A stretch of DNA of 64,000 nt. Source: Aradus depressus. Lineage: Eukaryota; Arthropoda; Insecta; Hemiptera; Aradidae. The stretch covers positions 27,756,908 through 27,820,907 of the forward strand of contig OY759219.1 of the NCBI GenBank assembly GCA_963662175.1, read 5' to 3'. The first letter of the stretch is position 1, and the number at the start of each line of letters is the position of its first letter. The position numbers were made by a program, and so were the translations under genes. The notes beneath the pieces were generated by a model, which had not been told where the DNA came from, searched no databases, and saw only the letters and a list, made by a program, of their open reading frames with translations. This document shows positions 46,875-57,900 of this stretch, piece by piece.

Positions 46875-47205
46875 ATTTTACTTTCCCTAGCTATACAAAA
46901 TAAAAGGGAAGTTATCAATCGACCAAAAATTCGATGCTGTGTTTTTAACAGAATTTCATTTTTTTCCGACTTGAAGATTCCAAATATGAAAAAAAAGTCT
47001 GTATGTGTGTGATTGTGAACACGATAACTCCCGATAGAATGAATGTGTCGGCACGAAATTTTATATGTGACTCCAAAACGCTCTAACGACGACACCTATT
47101 CATTTTTAGCCAAATCGATCGAAGGAAAGGAGGTGGTTAAAGGGAGGCTTAACTTAAATCTGTATAAACTACCGTTGAAATGAATGTATCCACACAAAGT
47201 TGTAT
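46875..47205 (-). repeat. HP-family repeat copy, minus orientation
   Basis: TACTTTCCCTAGCTATACAA start; GAATGTGTCGGCACGAAA and GAATGTATCCACACAAAG module starts. It runs into an AT microsatellite at 47208-47242. Confidence 0.7.
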
Positions 47206-47263
47206 GTATATATATATTACGTACACACATATATATATATTCCCGCTTATTTTATGAGCTCAT

Positions 47264-47593
47264 TAGTTAGTTATTATGACTCATATCCGGGGTTTAACAA
47301 CGAGGTCATATCGCCTACTACCAGAGCGCTCTTTCGTCGCTATGATGGAGCGACTCTACTGTCGGAGTCCTAAATTTTGCCTATCCAGGTTTAGTTACCT
47401 AAGGTTGGGGTCTTCAACGAGTACCTGACATTGCACAGGCTTGGAACCATCGCTTAACTTCCCATCCGAAGGGCGGTATGCTCAGGGTTTGTTTAATCTC
47501 CTTTATAAAATAGACTAAGGGCCTCGACCGAGTTTCGAACCCGAGTTCTTGAGCACAGTAGGCTAGCATGCTACCTCTGAGTTACCGGCGAAT
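47264..47593 (-). mobile_element. tRNA-derived SINE, diverged
   Basis: TTATGACTCATATCCGGGG, body with several substitutions, and head ATGCTACCTCTGAGTTACCG. The head is the same subtype as the one split by the hAT element at 9448. Confidence 0.8.
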
Positions 47594-48620
47594 GGATGAA
47601 CTAATGAGTATATGAGAAGAAGACGTTCTGGTATGTCACTACACATTAATTTAAGACACCTTTCGAGAATTTAAAACCATGTGTTAATACAGATCAATAC
47701 ATCATTTTATAATGAAACCATGAATGTATTAATATTTGATTTAATTAATTTATTTAGATTTATATGATTTATGATTTATTTATTCGCACACATACAACTA
47801 GGATTCGCAGAGCCGGATTTAGGGGTGGGTAACAGGGGCTGAAGCTCCGGGGCTTCCACAACGGTCCCTACAAAATTGTTTGATATTTTCAAAAAGAAAA
47901 AAAGTATGTTAATTATTATTCTACTCAAAGTTTTTATAAAAACTTAATAAAAGTCGTGATTCCTATTTATTTGAATCAATAGTATAGAAAATGGCGAGCA
48001 CTATTCGAAGAAATTCAAATACTGAGAAGTATCCTCTGTGCACTAGGAAGTACTAAGAAAATTTCTAACGTTGATCGTTTTAACTTCATATGCTGGAGAA
48101 TGTTCCGTTACTCCAGTAGTCTTCTTTTGACACTCTAAGACAGACATCAGTAAATTTTGTAAACAAGAAAAAGTTAGATATAGAGGAAAATGTGTGAAAA
48201 AATATTTTTTTTTGGCAAATTTTACTATTTAAATGATTATATGTAAGTACATAAAATTTACGAACATATTTTATATTTTAAACATTTACTGTTTGAGTGT
48301 GAAATGAAGTGGACCTTAGTGAAAATAGATTATTATTATTTTTCTTTATGTATCATCATTATTCTCTGTAAACACGTTCTATTCTGAATAAATTTATTTT
48401 ATTAGGGAAAATTATTTATTCAATTAATCCCATATCTTTGTTCGTTTCGAATAAAAAAATTACTTAAGCGCCTCCACTTTAAGTATGCCCCGGGGCCTCT
48501 TATTTTTAAATCTTTTCTTTGTCATATATGTAATAGGTTTTATATCGCCGACGACTACGTATTAAAGTGAAGCATTCCTGAAAATACAACAATTTTGGTG
48601 AACCTTTTTTTTTTTTTTTA
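47594..48620. other. AT-rich sequence with possible hAT-like end
   Basis: At 47810-47860 CAGAGCCGGATTTAGGGGTG resembles a hAT-type terminus and GGGGCTTCCACAACG follows. A related GC-rich patch CCCCGGGGCCTCTT is at 48488-48501. I could not confirm target duplications. Confidence 0.3.
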
Positions 48621-48639
48621 AAGATATAAAATGAGGGAG

Positions 48640-49570
48640 TGGTATTTATTGATTGTTGTAGTAATGGCTGATGCCAGTAGATGGCAAAGGCACGTTCTCC
48701 CCTACTAGGTTGGTTGTGGTGGATGCCGGTGGGATGGCAGCACTTACCTCTGTCTGGTAGTACGATATAGTACGAGTCCCCATCCCACGTAGTACTCTCA
48801 ACGTAAATAGCAGCTCCAGTCCACCCACGCCTCTCCATCTCCTTTCACAGTTTTCACTGTCCTGTAGGGAATATACGTGTTCCCAGGTTAAACCAGGATG
48901 AACCTTGAGGCGAGAGCCAGCGCTCAGGGGCGTTCACAAAGTCGAATTTGGTTCTACATAAGACGAATGCGACATTGAAACTTGCTTCAAATGAGGTTGA
49001 GAGGTATATACAAGACTATGCATCAAGGTGATGGAGGGTGACATAGTAGCATCGGCTTCTGATGCAGTTACCATCGGATGAGAGGCAGCTCTAACCAGTG
49101 GAGAGATGAGGTCACTTCGCGATTACGAAGGAAGAGAGGCGGTGCGGGCATACTTACTTACTTTACTTTTCCTGCCGCTACGGTCCTTGTAGAACCTGGG
49201 CCTCCGCAACAATCTTCCGCCATTCTTCTCTATCCTCGGTCTCCCGTCTCCGTCTTCTCACACCCATCGTTCTGAGGTCGTCTTCCAGCCAACGTAAGCG
49301 AGGTCTACCTCTCCTTCTTTGGCCTCCAGGATGTCCCTCCAGTATCCTCCTCGGCAATCTGTTTGGTTCCATCCTCTGGAAATGCCCCAGCCATCGCAGC
49401 CGCCCCTCCTTCACTAAGGTGCGGGTATACAAGGACAAACTCCAGAATTGGCTATTCGAACGAAAGGAGAAGGTCTAGCTAGCTATTATACGATGAATGA
49501 CTAGGTGGCGTGTTGACCATCTAAGGAACACGGCATACAACCAGGAGAGCAGCAGAGGGCAAGTTTCCGG
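48640..49570. other. GC-richer block, probably an unclassified transposable element
   Basis: Distinctly GC-richer than neighbours, with short open frames in several phases (minus FNVAFVLCRTKFDFVNAPER; plus REAVRVYKDKLQNWLFERKE). It hosts a LINE 3' end at 49153-49417. No family recognised. Confidence 0.35.
49153..49417 (-). mobile_element. 3' end of a second LINE type, with target-site duplication
   Basis: The minus strand encodes LVKEGRLRWLGHFQRM, then RRILEGHPGG, RRRGRPRLRWLEDDLRTMG and EEWRKIVAEAQVLQGP. This is the well-known C-terminal tail of RTE/Jockey-like LINE polyproteins. It is followed by an AAGTAAGTAAG-type 3' repeat instead of poly(A). Direct repeats GGTGCGGGCATA (49141-49152) and GGTGCGGGTATA (49418-49429) flank it. 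Severely 5'-truncated. Confidence 0.85.
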
Positions 49571-49654
49571 ACGTTGCCAATTGACAATTGGAAATTTATT
49601 TATATTATTGATTATTCTAAAATCAATATTTATATATTATAATCTTGTTAAATT

Positions 49655-49790
49655 TCATGGATAAAGTTATGTAATCGGTTAAAAATTCGATGTTGAGTTT
49701 TCCGCAAAATTTCATGTTTCTCGAACCCTGAGTTCAAAAATTACAAACAACCACATGTGAGTCTGTATGTCTATGAAGTCCCAAAAGAAT
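49655..49790 (-). repeat. HP-family fragment, minus orientation
   Basis: ATAAAGTTATGTAATCGGTT, then AAAATTCGATGTTGAGTTTT, then AATTTCATGTTTCTCG: the outer 120 bp of HP. Confidence 0.6.
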
Positions 49791-50009
49791 AAATTTCCCT
49801 ATTCCTTTTTTTTTTTTTGTCTTCATTGGAAATGTTGTGAGTCTCAGAGAGTCCTGAAGTCCAGCACAAATCGGTTGATTGATTTCATAAGAAGAGCGAA
49901 AAATGAGTTAAGTAATTTGAGCTGTGGAAGTACATTGCTAATGTATATAGTAGATTGTGTATAGTAGAAGTAGATAGAATTTTTTTTTTCCTTTTATTCA
50001 CCCCATGCC

Positions 50010-50766
50010 AAAAATTATACATACATTTTATACATAAATGCACAACCAGCGGCTGGGCTGACATATACATGAAAGAAAAAATAAAGTTGTCGGTGAATCA
50101 CCAGCTATGTTCTTCCCCAGAACCAATTAATCAATTAACTTTTCGCTCCCCCTCCAAAACTAGTCGACATTTGCGCTAATATTAAACAATTGACTTACAT
50201 AGGGTCTCCTAAATCCTCATACTAAATTTCGTGTTGATAAATTTATTATAAGAGTTTCTGAATTGAGCCCCCTCCCCTGAACCCCCTCTTTCCTTCACCC
50301 GATATCGCTGAAATTTTACAGCTTATGTCCTCATTGAGTTTTGACTTTAAATATGAAATTTCATGTTGATAGATTTATTCATATTTGGAATCTAGACGTT
50401 GGAAAACATAAAATCGAATTTTTGACAGATTAAATAACTTCTCCTGTACTTTGTATAGCTGGGGAAATAAAAATAAAGTAAAATAATAAAAATGAAAATG
50501 ACATGAAAAGCTTGAGAGAGGAAAAACATCCAGCGGTGATCCCTCATGGCATCACTTCACAACAGGAGATCTCTATGCCAAACTCTCTTTAATCTTCTTG
50601 AGGGATTGTGGGGTAAATTTAGATTTAAGATTTTGCCAACTTCCGGATTGGTGTGTAAGTAAATTTTGGTGAAGAAGCGTTGTTAAGTGTGATGTTCAAG
50701 TCGCAGTGTAAAGTGTTGTTGCTAACGTATGGTGGGCATTGCGTGATCAATCGAGTGATACGTAGA
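50010..50766 (-). mobile_element. Jockey-type LINE 3' copy, split by an HP insertion
   Basis: 50040-50066 is the reverse complement of the 3' UTR of the LINE at 6850-8301 (TGCACAACCAGCGGCTGGGC). 50480-50766 is its C-terminal coding and proximal 3' UTR sequence (complement of CCATACGTTAGCAACA through CCTCATGGCATCACTTC). The HP element 50088-50468 lies between. Frames are broken. Confidence 0.85.
50088..50468 (+). repeat. HP-family repeat, complete single-length copy with target duplication
   Basis: 381 bp inserted in a LINE whose uninterrupted sequence is known from 6850-8301, so both ends are defined. It begins TGTCGGTGAATCACCAGC (hairpin) and ends CTTTGTATAGCTGGGGAAAT. AAAAATAAAGT on both sides (50077-50087 and 50469-50479) is a probable 11-bp target duplication. 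The asymmetric ends and A-rich right flank suggest retroposition over cut-and-paste. No coding capacity. Confidence 0.8.
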
Positions 50767-51293
50767 TTGTAATTGAATTATATAATAATAAATATTTTGA
50801 GATGAAATTGTGAGCTTTAACCAACATTTTTTTTCATTAAGTACAGATGCATTAAAGAACAAAATTTTTTGAACTGCTACAAAAAAGGATAATATATAGT
50901 AAAAATATGATTTTCACGAAAAATGTATATACCAATTTCCAAGAGTTTGTACAGTGATTACTAGTGTTTTTCACAATTTTTTAAAACTAGAAAAATATTT
51001 TTCCTAAAATTAAAAAAAATAAAGATTCAAGTATTTTAGTCACTTTTTCTTTTCTCATGTTTTCTTTTTACTAAATATTCTATTTTTATTTATTTATTTA
51101 ATTTTTTCTCTTTCCTTTTTTTGTAATGATTCTCTACATTATTATTCTTTATTCTTAGGGATTCTTCTATCTTAATACGTACCTACTTTATTAATTTATC
51201 GAGTCACTGTTATGTCCATTCTCATTATTATTGTTGATTATATCTAAGTATATATATATTTACTTTTCTATTGATTTATTCAAAGATAGAATA
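50767..51293. other. AT-rich, nothing recognised
   Basis: Long T- and A-rich tracts; no ORF or repeat match. Confidence 0.4.
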
Positions 51294-51305
51294 ATATGTA
51301 ACAAT

Positions 51306-51928
51306 TTTTTTTTATTTTTTTTTATTTTATTCTATTTGCAATCTATATACAATATATACATAATAAGCAAATATGTGGTAAAAGAAAAATATAACGTCAC
51401 TTGATGGAAGAAGCCAGCCAGCGCTGACACTCCCTCGAAAGTTAATTGTCATTATTCACTATCCTCCGAGAGAAGATCGCGAGGCCACCTCCTGTTCAAG
51501 CGGCGGGGAGGATTGTCAGGATGGGAATGAGAGGAAAGGTCTTGTGCGAGAGGATTTGAATGGGAAGAAAGGTTTCGGTGGAATGGCGGACTTGGTTTGA
51601 AGAGGGAATCAGGATGTTGTTAATGATGACGGGAGGACAGGATTGACGGCGTAGGGTAAATGTGACTTGAACACATTTCTGCTCATTTAATTTAATTCTC
51701 CAGAGGTTGCACCACCTCTCTATTTCAGTGAGGTGCTCCTGGAGGATGAGTGAGGCTACAGCAGGATCAGGATTGGTGGAAAGGATTGCTGTGTCGTCAG
51801 CGTAAGTCGTCAGTAATGTCTGAGGATGGATAGGAATGTCGGCAGTATATGTATTGTAAAGGATGGGACCTAGGATGCTACCCTGTGGGACACCGGCCCG
51901 AATAGGTATGAGTTCTGAGTACTCAGAG
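51306..51928 (-). mobile_element. Jockey-type LINE copy, 5'-truncated and internally deleted, with target duplication
   Basis: The minus strand encodes IPIRAGVPQGSILGPILYNT, TTYADDTAILSTNPDP and CVQVTFTLRRQSCPPV. It then jumps without the RT thumb to LSHKTFPLIPILTILPAA, a shifted reading of the NPPRRLNRRW C-terminus. It is flanked by perfect 12-bp ATATGTAACAAT at 51294-51305 and 51929-51940, and the T run at 51306-51340 is its A-rich tail. It retains the YADD catalytic box but cannot be functional. Confidence 0.9.
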
Positions 51929-51940
51929 ATATGTAACAAT

Positions 51941-52660
51941 ATGTTTAATTATTAAGCGATGTACAGTCCTAGCTGACTGCTCCCCCTCCTACACTCAGAC
52001 TCCGTCTTCTGGGAGGAGGTAGCCTATTTATCATTTGTCATTATCATTTTGTAAAGATTTAAAGGTATTGAATAAAAAAAAAAAGTAAAATTTGTAGGTT
52101 TAAATTTTGTTCAGTGTGTACAAAGAAAGATTTTGAATTTGAGTGTTTAGAAATTCAACCAATCCGACCTAATGGAGGATTCAATTAGTCACATTTAAAA
52201 TGTCAACAGTTGCACAACTTCTCCTTGTCACATTGGGCCCTGTAGAGTTGAGTGCTGTTTCCAATTCTGTTTAATCAGACTTACAAGTATTTTCTCTTCT
52301 TCAACTTTGTTATTAATTGTTCAAAATGTATTGGAACAAGTTAAGTTGTAACTAGTCGGAAACTCCTTCAAGAAATCTAGCTAGGCAGAGTGAAGCACAC
52401 TTCAGGGTCAACCTTGATCAAACAATACCTCTTATAAATATAATCCAACACTCTTCATCTTCACTTAGTTAAGATCTTTTAACATTTTTGTTTAATAATT
52501 TTCAACTTTAACTTTTCTATCCTAGAATATCCCAAAAAACCTACAATATATATTTTTTAGGGATGGGAGATGTACCACTGATGCTCTAAAAAATGTACAA
52601 TTTTATTTATTAGCTACTGCCTTAATTTTACAATTATTACGTACTACTGATAGTATATAC
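51941..52660. other. Unique-looking sequence, nothing recognised
   Basis: Moderately AT-rich. No coding-like frame or repeat match seen. Confidence 0.35.
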
Positions 52661-52671
52661 TAACAGTTAGT

Positions 52672-52735
52672 TATTATGACTCATGCCCGGGCTTTTGCTA
52701 CTTTTACTACGAGATCATTGTGATGTACAAAAAGT
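52672..52735 (-). mobile_element. SINE end fragment
   Basis: TTATGACTCATGCCCGGGCT, then TACTACGAGATCATTG with a small insertion. Only the terminal 60 bp of the CCTAA-tailed SINE family remains. Confidence 0.65.
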
Positions 52736-52754
52736 ACATTATGAATACATATAT

Positions 52755-53495
52755 GAAGGGCTTAGTTTCAAAACCGGCTAAGTCCACTTTTCTAAATTTT
52801 GAGAAAACAACAAATAACTCTCAAGGTGCATGAATATTCAAAAAAATTGAGAACACTATATTTGGCGTATTGCTGATGGAAATAACTTTTAATTTCTGTA
52901 GTCCGGCTACTTTTTGTAAGTGAATACACACGGAAAACGAAAAAAAATGTTTGGACTTAGCCGGTTTTTGAATCTAAGCAAGTTGACTTAGCCGGTTTTG
53001 AAAATAAACAACTTGGACTTAGCACTTTCAAGAATAAATAAATGGACTTACCCGGGTTTAAAATAAAATAAGAGTTTATTCAATTTTGTAGAAAAAAAAG
53101 TATTTATTTTGATTTCTACAATAGACGAATCATCATATTTTAACCATTTGGTTTCAAATTAAGAAAACTTAACATTTTTCATATGATTTTATCATATGAA
53201 AATTATATATATTATATATCTTCAAAATTATATATTAAATAAAACTAAATATCAATATCTACTAACAAGTATTTTTGTTTGCTTATAATTATCGATATTA
53301 CATCGATATTTCAGTTGTATCGCCCGTTTAAATAACGCGAAATCTTTAAAGTCTCGGTATAATGAATGGGTAGATTTACCTTATTAGATTCAATACTTTT
53401 ATTCATAATGTGTGGACTTCATTTTAGAAATGAATTCTTGGACTTAGCCGGTTTTGAAAATAAAAATATTGGACTAAGCTGGCATCTCAGAAGTA
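52755..53495. mobile_element. Element with repeated GGACTTAGCCGGTTTTGAAA motif in both orientations
   Basis: One inverted copy (TTCAAAACCGGCTAAGTCCA, about 52773-52794) at the left faces at least five direct copies to the right (about 52951, 52984, 53020 degenerate, 53042 degenerate, 53443, plus GGACTAAGCTGGC at 53471). The pattern resembles subterminal transposase-binding repeats of a DNA transposon. No coding sequence. Confidence 0.55.
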
Positions 53496-53499
53496 TATC

Positions 53500-53990
53500 T
53501 AAGAAGAAATCCAAATGAAGTAATTACAAATTGCAGGTTTTTCTCTTATTAAAATTATTATTTTTATATAAATAGCATTTATTCGTTTTTCTATCTCTAG
53601 AAATTGTACTATAACGATACATAAATGTGATTCAAATACAATATAACTTAATAAATATTCAATATAGTTTTATTATTATTTTTTGACCATAATATATAAA
53701 AGAATAATTACAACAAGGATTAACTACAACCCTTCAATTACAGGTAAATTCATGTTTTCTTAATGATGGGATACAGTGTTGCCACAGGTCACGCCACATT
53801 CTTGTATATGCAAATTAAGCTTGTAATTTTATTAATATCATGAAAAATAAAAGTGAATAACAAATAAGCAGTCACAACCAATTAGGTGAAATGTTAACGC
53901 TTGTTTAAAAATAAATAAACTTGCTGACATCTATTGAGTGTTAATAGAAATTGCAGTTTATAAGTTACTCACTTCAAGTTGTGAAGTTCA
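53500..53990. other. AT-rich, nothing recognised
   Basis: No ORF or repeat match seen. Confidence 0.4.
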
Positions 53991-53995
53991 AAAAG

Positions 53996-54280
53996 GTGTC
54001 GGTGAATCACCGACTATGTACTTCCCCAGCTCAAATAAAATGTTGATCTCCCTCCAAAGTCAATCGACGTTTTGGGCTAAAACTCAATATTTGACTTATA
54101 TACTGGCTTCTGAATCCTCATTATAAATTTTGTTTCGATACATTTATTACAGTTGGGAATTTTTGAGGTTGAGCCCACTTGTGATCCCCGCCTCCCCTTC
54201 GTCCGATTCCGATGAAAAATGATAAATATCGCCCTTATAAGGCATTGTATCGTGTTTACAGACACATAGACAGACATGAT
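53996..54280 (+). repeat. HP-family repeat copy, plus orientation, head-to-head with the next
   Basis: Starts GTGTCGGTGAATCACCGACT and ATGTACTTCCCCAG, through TCAATCGACGTTTTGG, to CTTCGTCCGATTCC and CATAGACAGACATG. It meets the inverted HP end at about 54281. Confidence 0.75.
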
Positions 54281-54748
54281 TTTACTTCCTTGGCCTATTC
54301 GAAGTAGAGGGGAAGTTATGTAATCGGTCAAAAATTTGATTTAGAATTTTCAACTGAATTTCATGTTTTCCAACCTCCATATTCCAAATATATAAAAAAC
54401 TAAATCTGTGAACGATGGATTAGAGGAGAGACTTAACACAAAAACTTTAATAACTGCTGATAGAATGTATCAACATGAAATTTTATATGTGTGACTTGAA
54501 CCCTTTAAGGACAACACTTATTAATTTTCCTCGGAACCGGCAGAAAGGTGGAATCAGAGGAAGGGCGTAACTCCAAAATCTCAATAATGGGTGCAGTAAT
54601 GAATGTATCGACATGAAATTTTATATTTTTATTCAAAACCGAATGAGGACATAAATTTCAGCGATATCAGCAGAAGGGAAGAGGGTGCTCAACTCAAATA
54701 CTAACTGCTGTTGTAATAAGTGTATCGGCATGAAATTTTATATTTGTA

Positions 54749-54954
54749 GGTTGTTTCCGGCATTTTTTTCCAGAGGTGTCTTCTTGTTTTTTTGGACGAT
54801 ATTTCGGGACACTTACACGTCCCTTCTTCTGGTCACTATGAACCGTTCTTCTACGAACGGTTCATAGTGACCAGAAGAAGGGAAGTGTACGTGTCCCGAA
54901 ATATCGTCCAAAAAAACAAGAAGACACCTCTGGAAAAAAATGCCGGAAACAACC
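54749..54954. repeat. Near-perfect palindrome, 100-bp arms, 6-nt loop, hammerhead-like core in each arm
   Basis: GGTTGTTTCCGGCATTTTTT at 54749 is exactly complemented at 54935-54954. The arms differ at two positions in the CACTTACACGT/ACGTACACTT segment. Each arm contains (rightward at 54871-54910) CAGAAGA, GGGA...GTCCC stem, GAAATATCGTC, the Penelope-type hammerhead layout with U4 changed to A. It interrupts the HP module at TATTTGTAG. Small ORFs in both arms are spurious. Confidence 0.8.
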
Positions 54955-54984
54955 AACAATACATCCCAGAGAAGCTTAAGAAAC

Positions 54985-57900
54985 ACATTTATATTTGTAG
55001 TCAAAACCGAATGAGGACATAAATTTCAGCTATATCGCCAGAAGGGAAGAGGGTGCTCAACTCAAATACTCTAATAACTGCTGTTGTAATGGATGTATCG
55101 ACATGAAATTTCATATTTGTAGTCAAAACCGAATTAGGACATACATTTCAGCGATATCGCCAGAAGGGAAGAGGGTGCCCAACTCAAATACTCTAATAAC
55201 TGCTGTTGTAATGGATGTATCGACATGAAATGTTATATTTGTAGTCAAAACCGAATTAGGACATAAATTTCAGCTATATCGCCAGAAGGGAAGAGGGTGC
55301 TCAACTCAAATACTCTAATAACTGCTGTTGTAATGGATGTATCGACATGAAATTTCATATTTGTAGTCAAAACCGAATTAGGACATAAATTTCAGCGATA
55401 TCGCCAGAAGGGAAGAGGGTGCTCAACTCAAATACTCTAATAACTGCTGTTGTAATGGATGTATCGACATGAAATGTTATATTTGTAGTCAAAACCGAAT
55501 TAGGACATAAATTTCAGCTATATCGCCAGAAGGGAAGAGGGTGCTCAACTCAAATACTCTAATAACTGCTGTTGTAATGGATGTATCGACATGAAATTTC
55601 ATATTTGTAGTCAAAACCGAATTAGGACATACATTTCAGCGATATCGCCAGAAGGGAAGAGGGTGCCCAACTCAAATACTCTAATAACTGCTGTTGTAAT
55701 GGATGTATCGACATGAAATGTTATATTTGTAGTCAAAACCGAATTAGGACATAAATTTCAGCTATATCGCCAGAAGGGAAGAGGGTGCTCAACTCAAATA
55801 CTCTAATAACTGCTGTTGTAATGGATGTATCGACATGAAATTTCATATTTGTAGTCAAAACCGAATTAGGACATAAATTTCAGCGATATCGCCAGAAGGG
55901 AAGAGGGTGCCCAACTCAAATACTCTAATAACTGCTGTTGTAATGGATGTATCGACATGAAATGTTATATTTGTAGTCAAAACCGAATTAGGACATAAAT
56001 TTCAGCTATATCGCCAGAAGGGAAGAGGGTGCTCAACTCAAATACTCTAATAACTGCTGTTGTAATGGATGTATCGACATGAAATTTCATATTTGTAGTC
56101 AAAACCGAATTAGGACATACATTTCAGCGATATCGCCAGAAGGGAAGAGGGTGCCCAACTCAAATACTCTAATAACTGCTGTTGTAATGGATGTATCGAC
56201 ATGAAATGTTATATTTGTAGTCAAAACCGAATTAGGACATAAATTTCAGCTATATCGCCAGAAGGGAAGAGGGTGCTCAACTCAAATACTCTAATAACTG
56301 CTGTTGTAATGGATGTATCGACATGAAATATTATATTTGTAGTCAAAACCGAATTAGGACATAAATTTCAGCTATATCGCCAGAAGAGAAGAGGGTGCTC
56401 AGCTCAAATACTCTAATAACTGCTGTTGTAATGGATGTATCGACATGAAATTTCATATTTGTAGTCAAAACCGAATTAGGACATAAATTTCAGCGATATC
56501 GCCAGAAGGGAAGAGGGTGCCCAACTCAAATACTCTAATAACTGCTGTTGTAATGGATGTAACGACATGAAATTTCATATTTGTAGTCAAAACCGAATTA
56601 GGACATAAATTTCAGCTATATCGCCAGAAGAGAAGAGGGTGCTCAGCTCAAATACTCTAATAACTGCTGTTGTAATGGATGTATCGACATGAAATGTTAT
56701 ATTTGTAGTCAAAACCGAATTAGGACATAAATTTCAGCTATATCGCCAGAAGAGAAGAGGGTGCTCAGCTCAAATACTCTAATAACTGCTGTTGTAATGG
56801 ATGTATCGACATGAAATGTTATATTTGTAGTCAAAACCGAATTAGGACATAAATTTCAGCTATATCGCCAGAAGAGAAGAGGGTGCTCAGCTCAAATACT
56901 CTAATAACTGCTGTTGTAATGGATGTATCGACATGAAATGTTATATTTGTAGTCAAAACCGAATTAGGACATAAATTTCAGCTATATCGCCAGAAGGGAA
57001 GAGGGTGCTCAACTCAAATACTCTAATAACTGCTGTTGTAATGGATGTATCGACATGAAATGTTATATTTGTAGTCAAAACCGAATTAGGACATAAATTT
57101 CAGCTATATCGCCAGAAGGGAAGAGGGTGCTCAACTCAAATACTCTAATAACTGCTGTTGTAATGGATGTATCGACATGAAATTTCATATTTGTAGTCAA
57201 AACCGAATTAGGACATACATTTCAGCGATATCGCCAGAAGGGAAGAGGGTGCCCAACTCAAATACTCTAATAACTGCTGTTGTAATGGATGTATCGACAT
57301 GAAATGTTATATTTGTAGTCAAAACCGAATTAGGACATAAATTTCAGCTATATCGCCAGAAGGGAAGAGGGTGCTCAACTCAAATACTCTAATAACTGCT
57401 GTTGTAATGGATGTATCGACATGAAATTTCATATTTGTAGTCAAAACCGAATTAGGACATAAATTTCAGCGATATCGCCAGAAGGGAAGAGGGTGCCCAA
57501 CTCAAATACTCTAATAACTGCTGTTGTAATGGATGTATCGACATGAAATGTTATATTTGTAGTCAAAACCGAATTAGGACATAAATTTCAGCTATATCGC
57601 CAGAAGGGAAGAGGGTGCTCAACTCAAATACTCTAATAACTGCTGTTGTAATGGATGTATCGACATGAAATTTCATATTTGTAGTCAAAACCGAATTAGG
57701 ACATACATTTCAGCGATATCGCCAGAAGGGAAGAGGGTGCCCAACTCAAATACTCTAATAACTGCTGTTGTAATGGATGTATCGACATGAAATGTTATAT
57801 TTGTAGTCAAAACCGAATTAGGACATAAATTTCAGCTATATCGCCAGAAGGGAAGAGGGTGCTCAACTCAAATACTCTAATAACTGCTGTTGTAATGGAT

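Noticed and set aside
48748..48861. A 114-bp minus-strand block with good splice sites, phase 0-0, open frame ending TRTISYYQTE, which could precede the GPCR TCSEYW exon
   Set aside because: It lacks a hydrophobic TM4 or any DRY region and lies in a GC-richer block that looks like a transposable element. I do not add it to the GPCR.
54685..55022. Overlapping open frames on both strands sharing DISGH and GHYEPF segments
   Set aside because: They are the two arms of the palindrome read in both directions, not genes.
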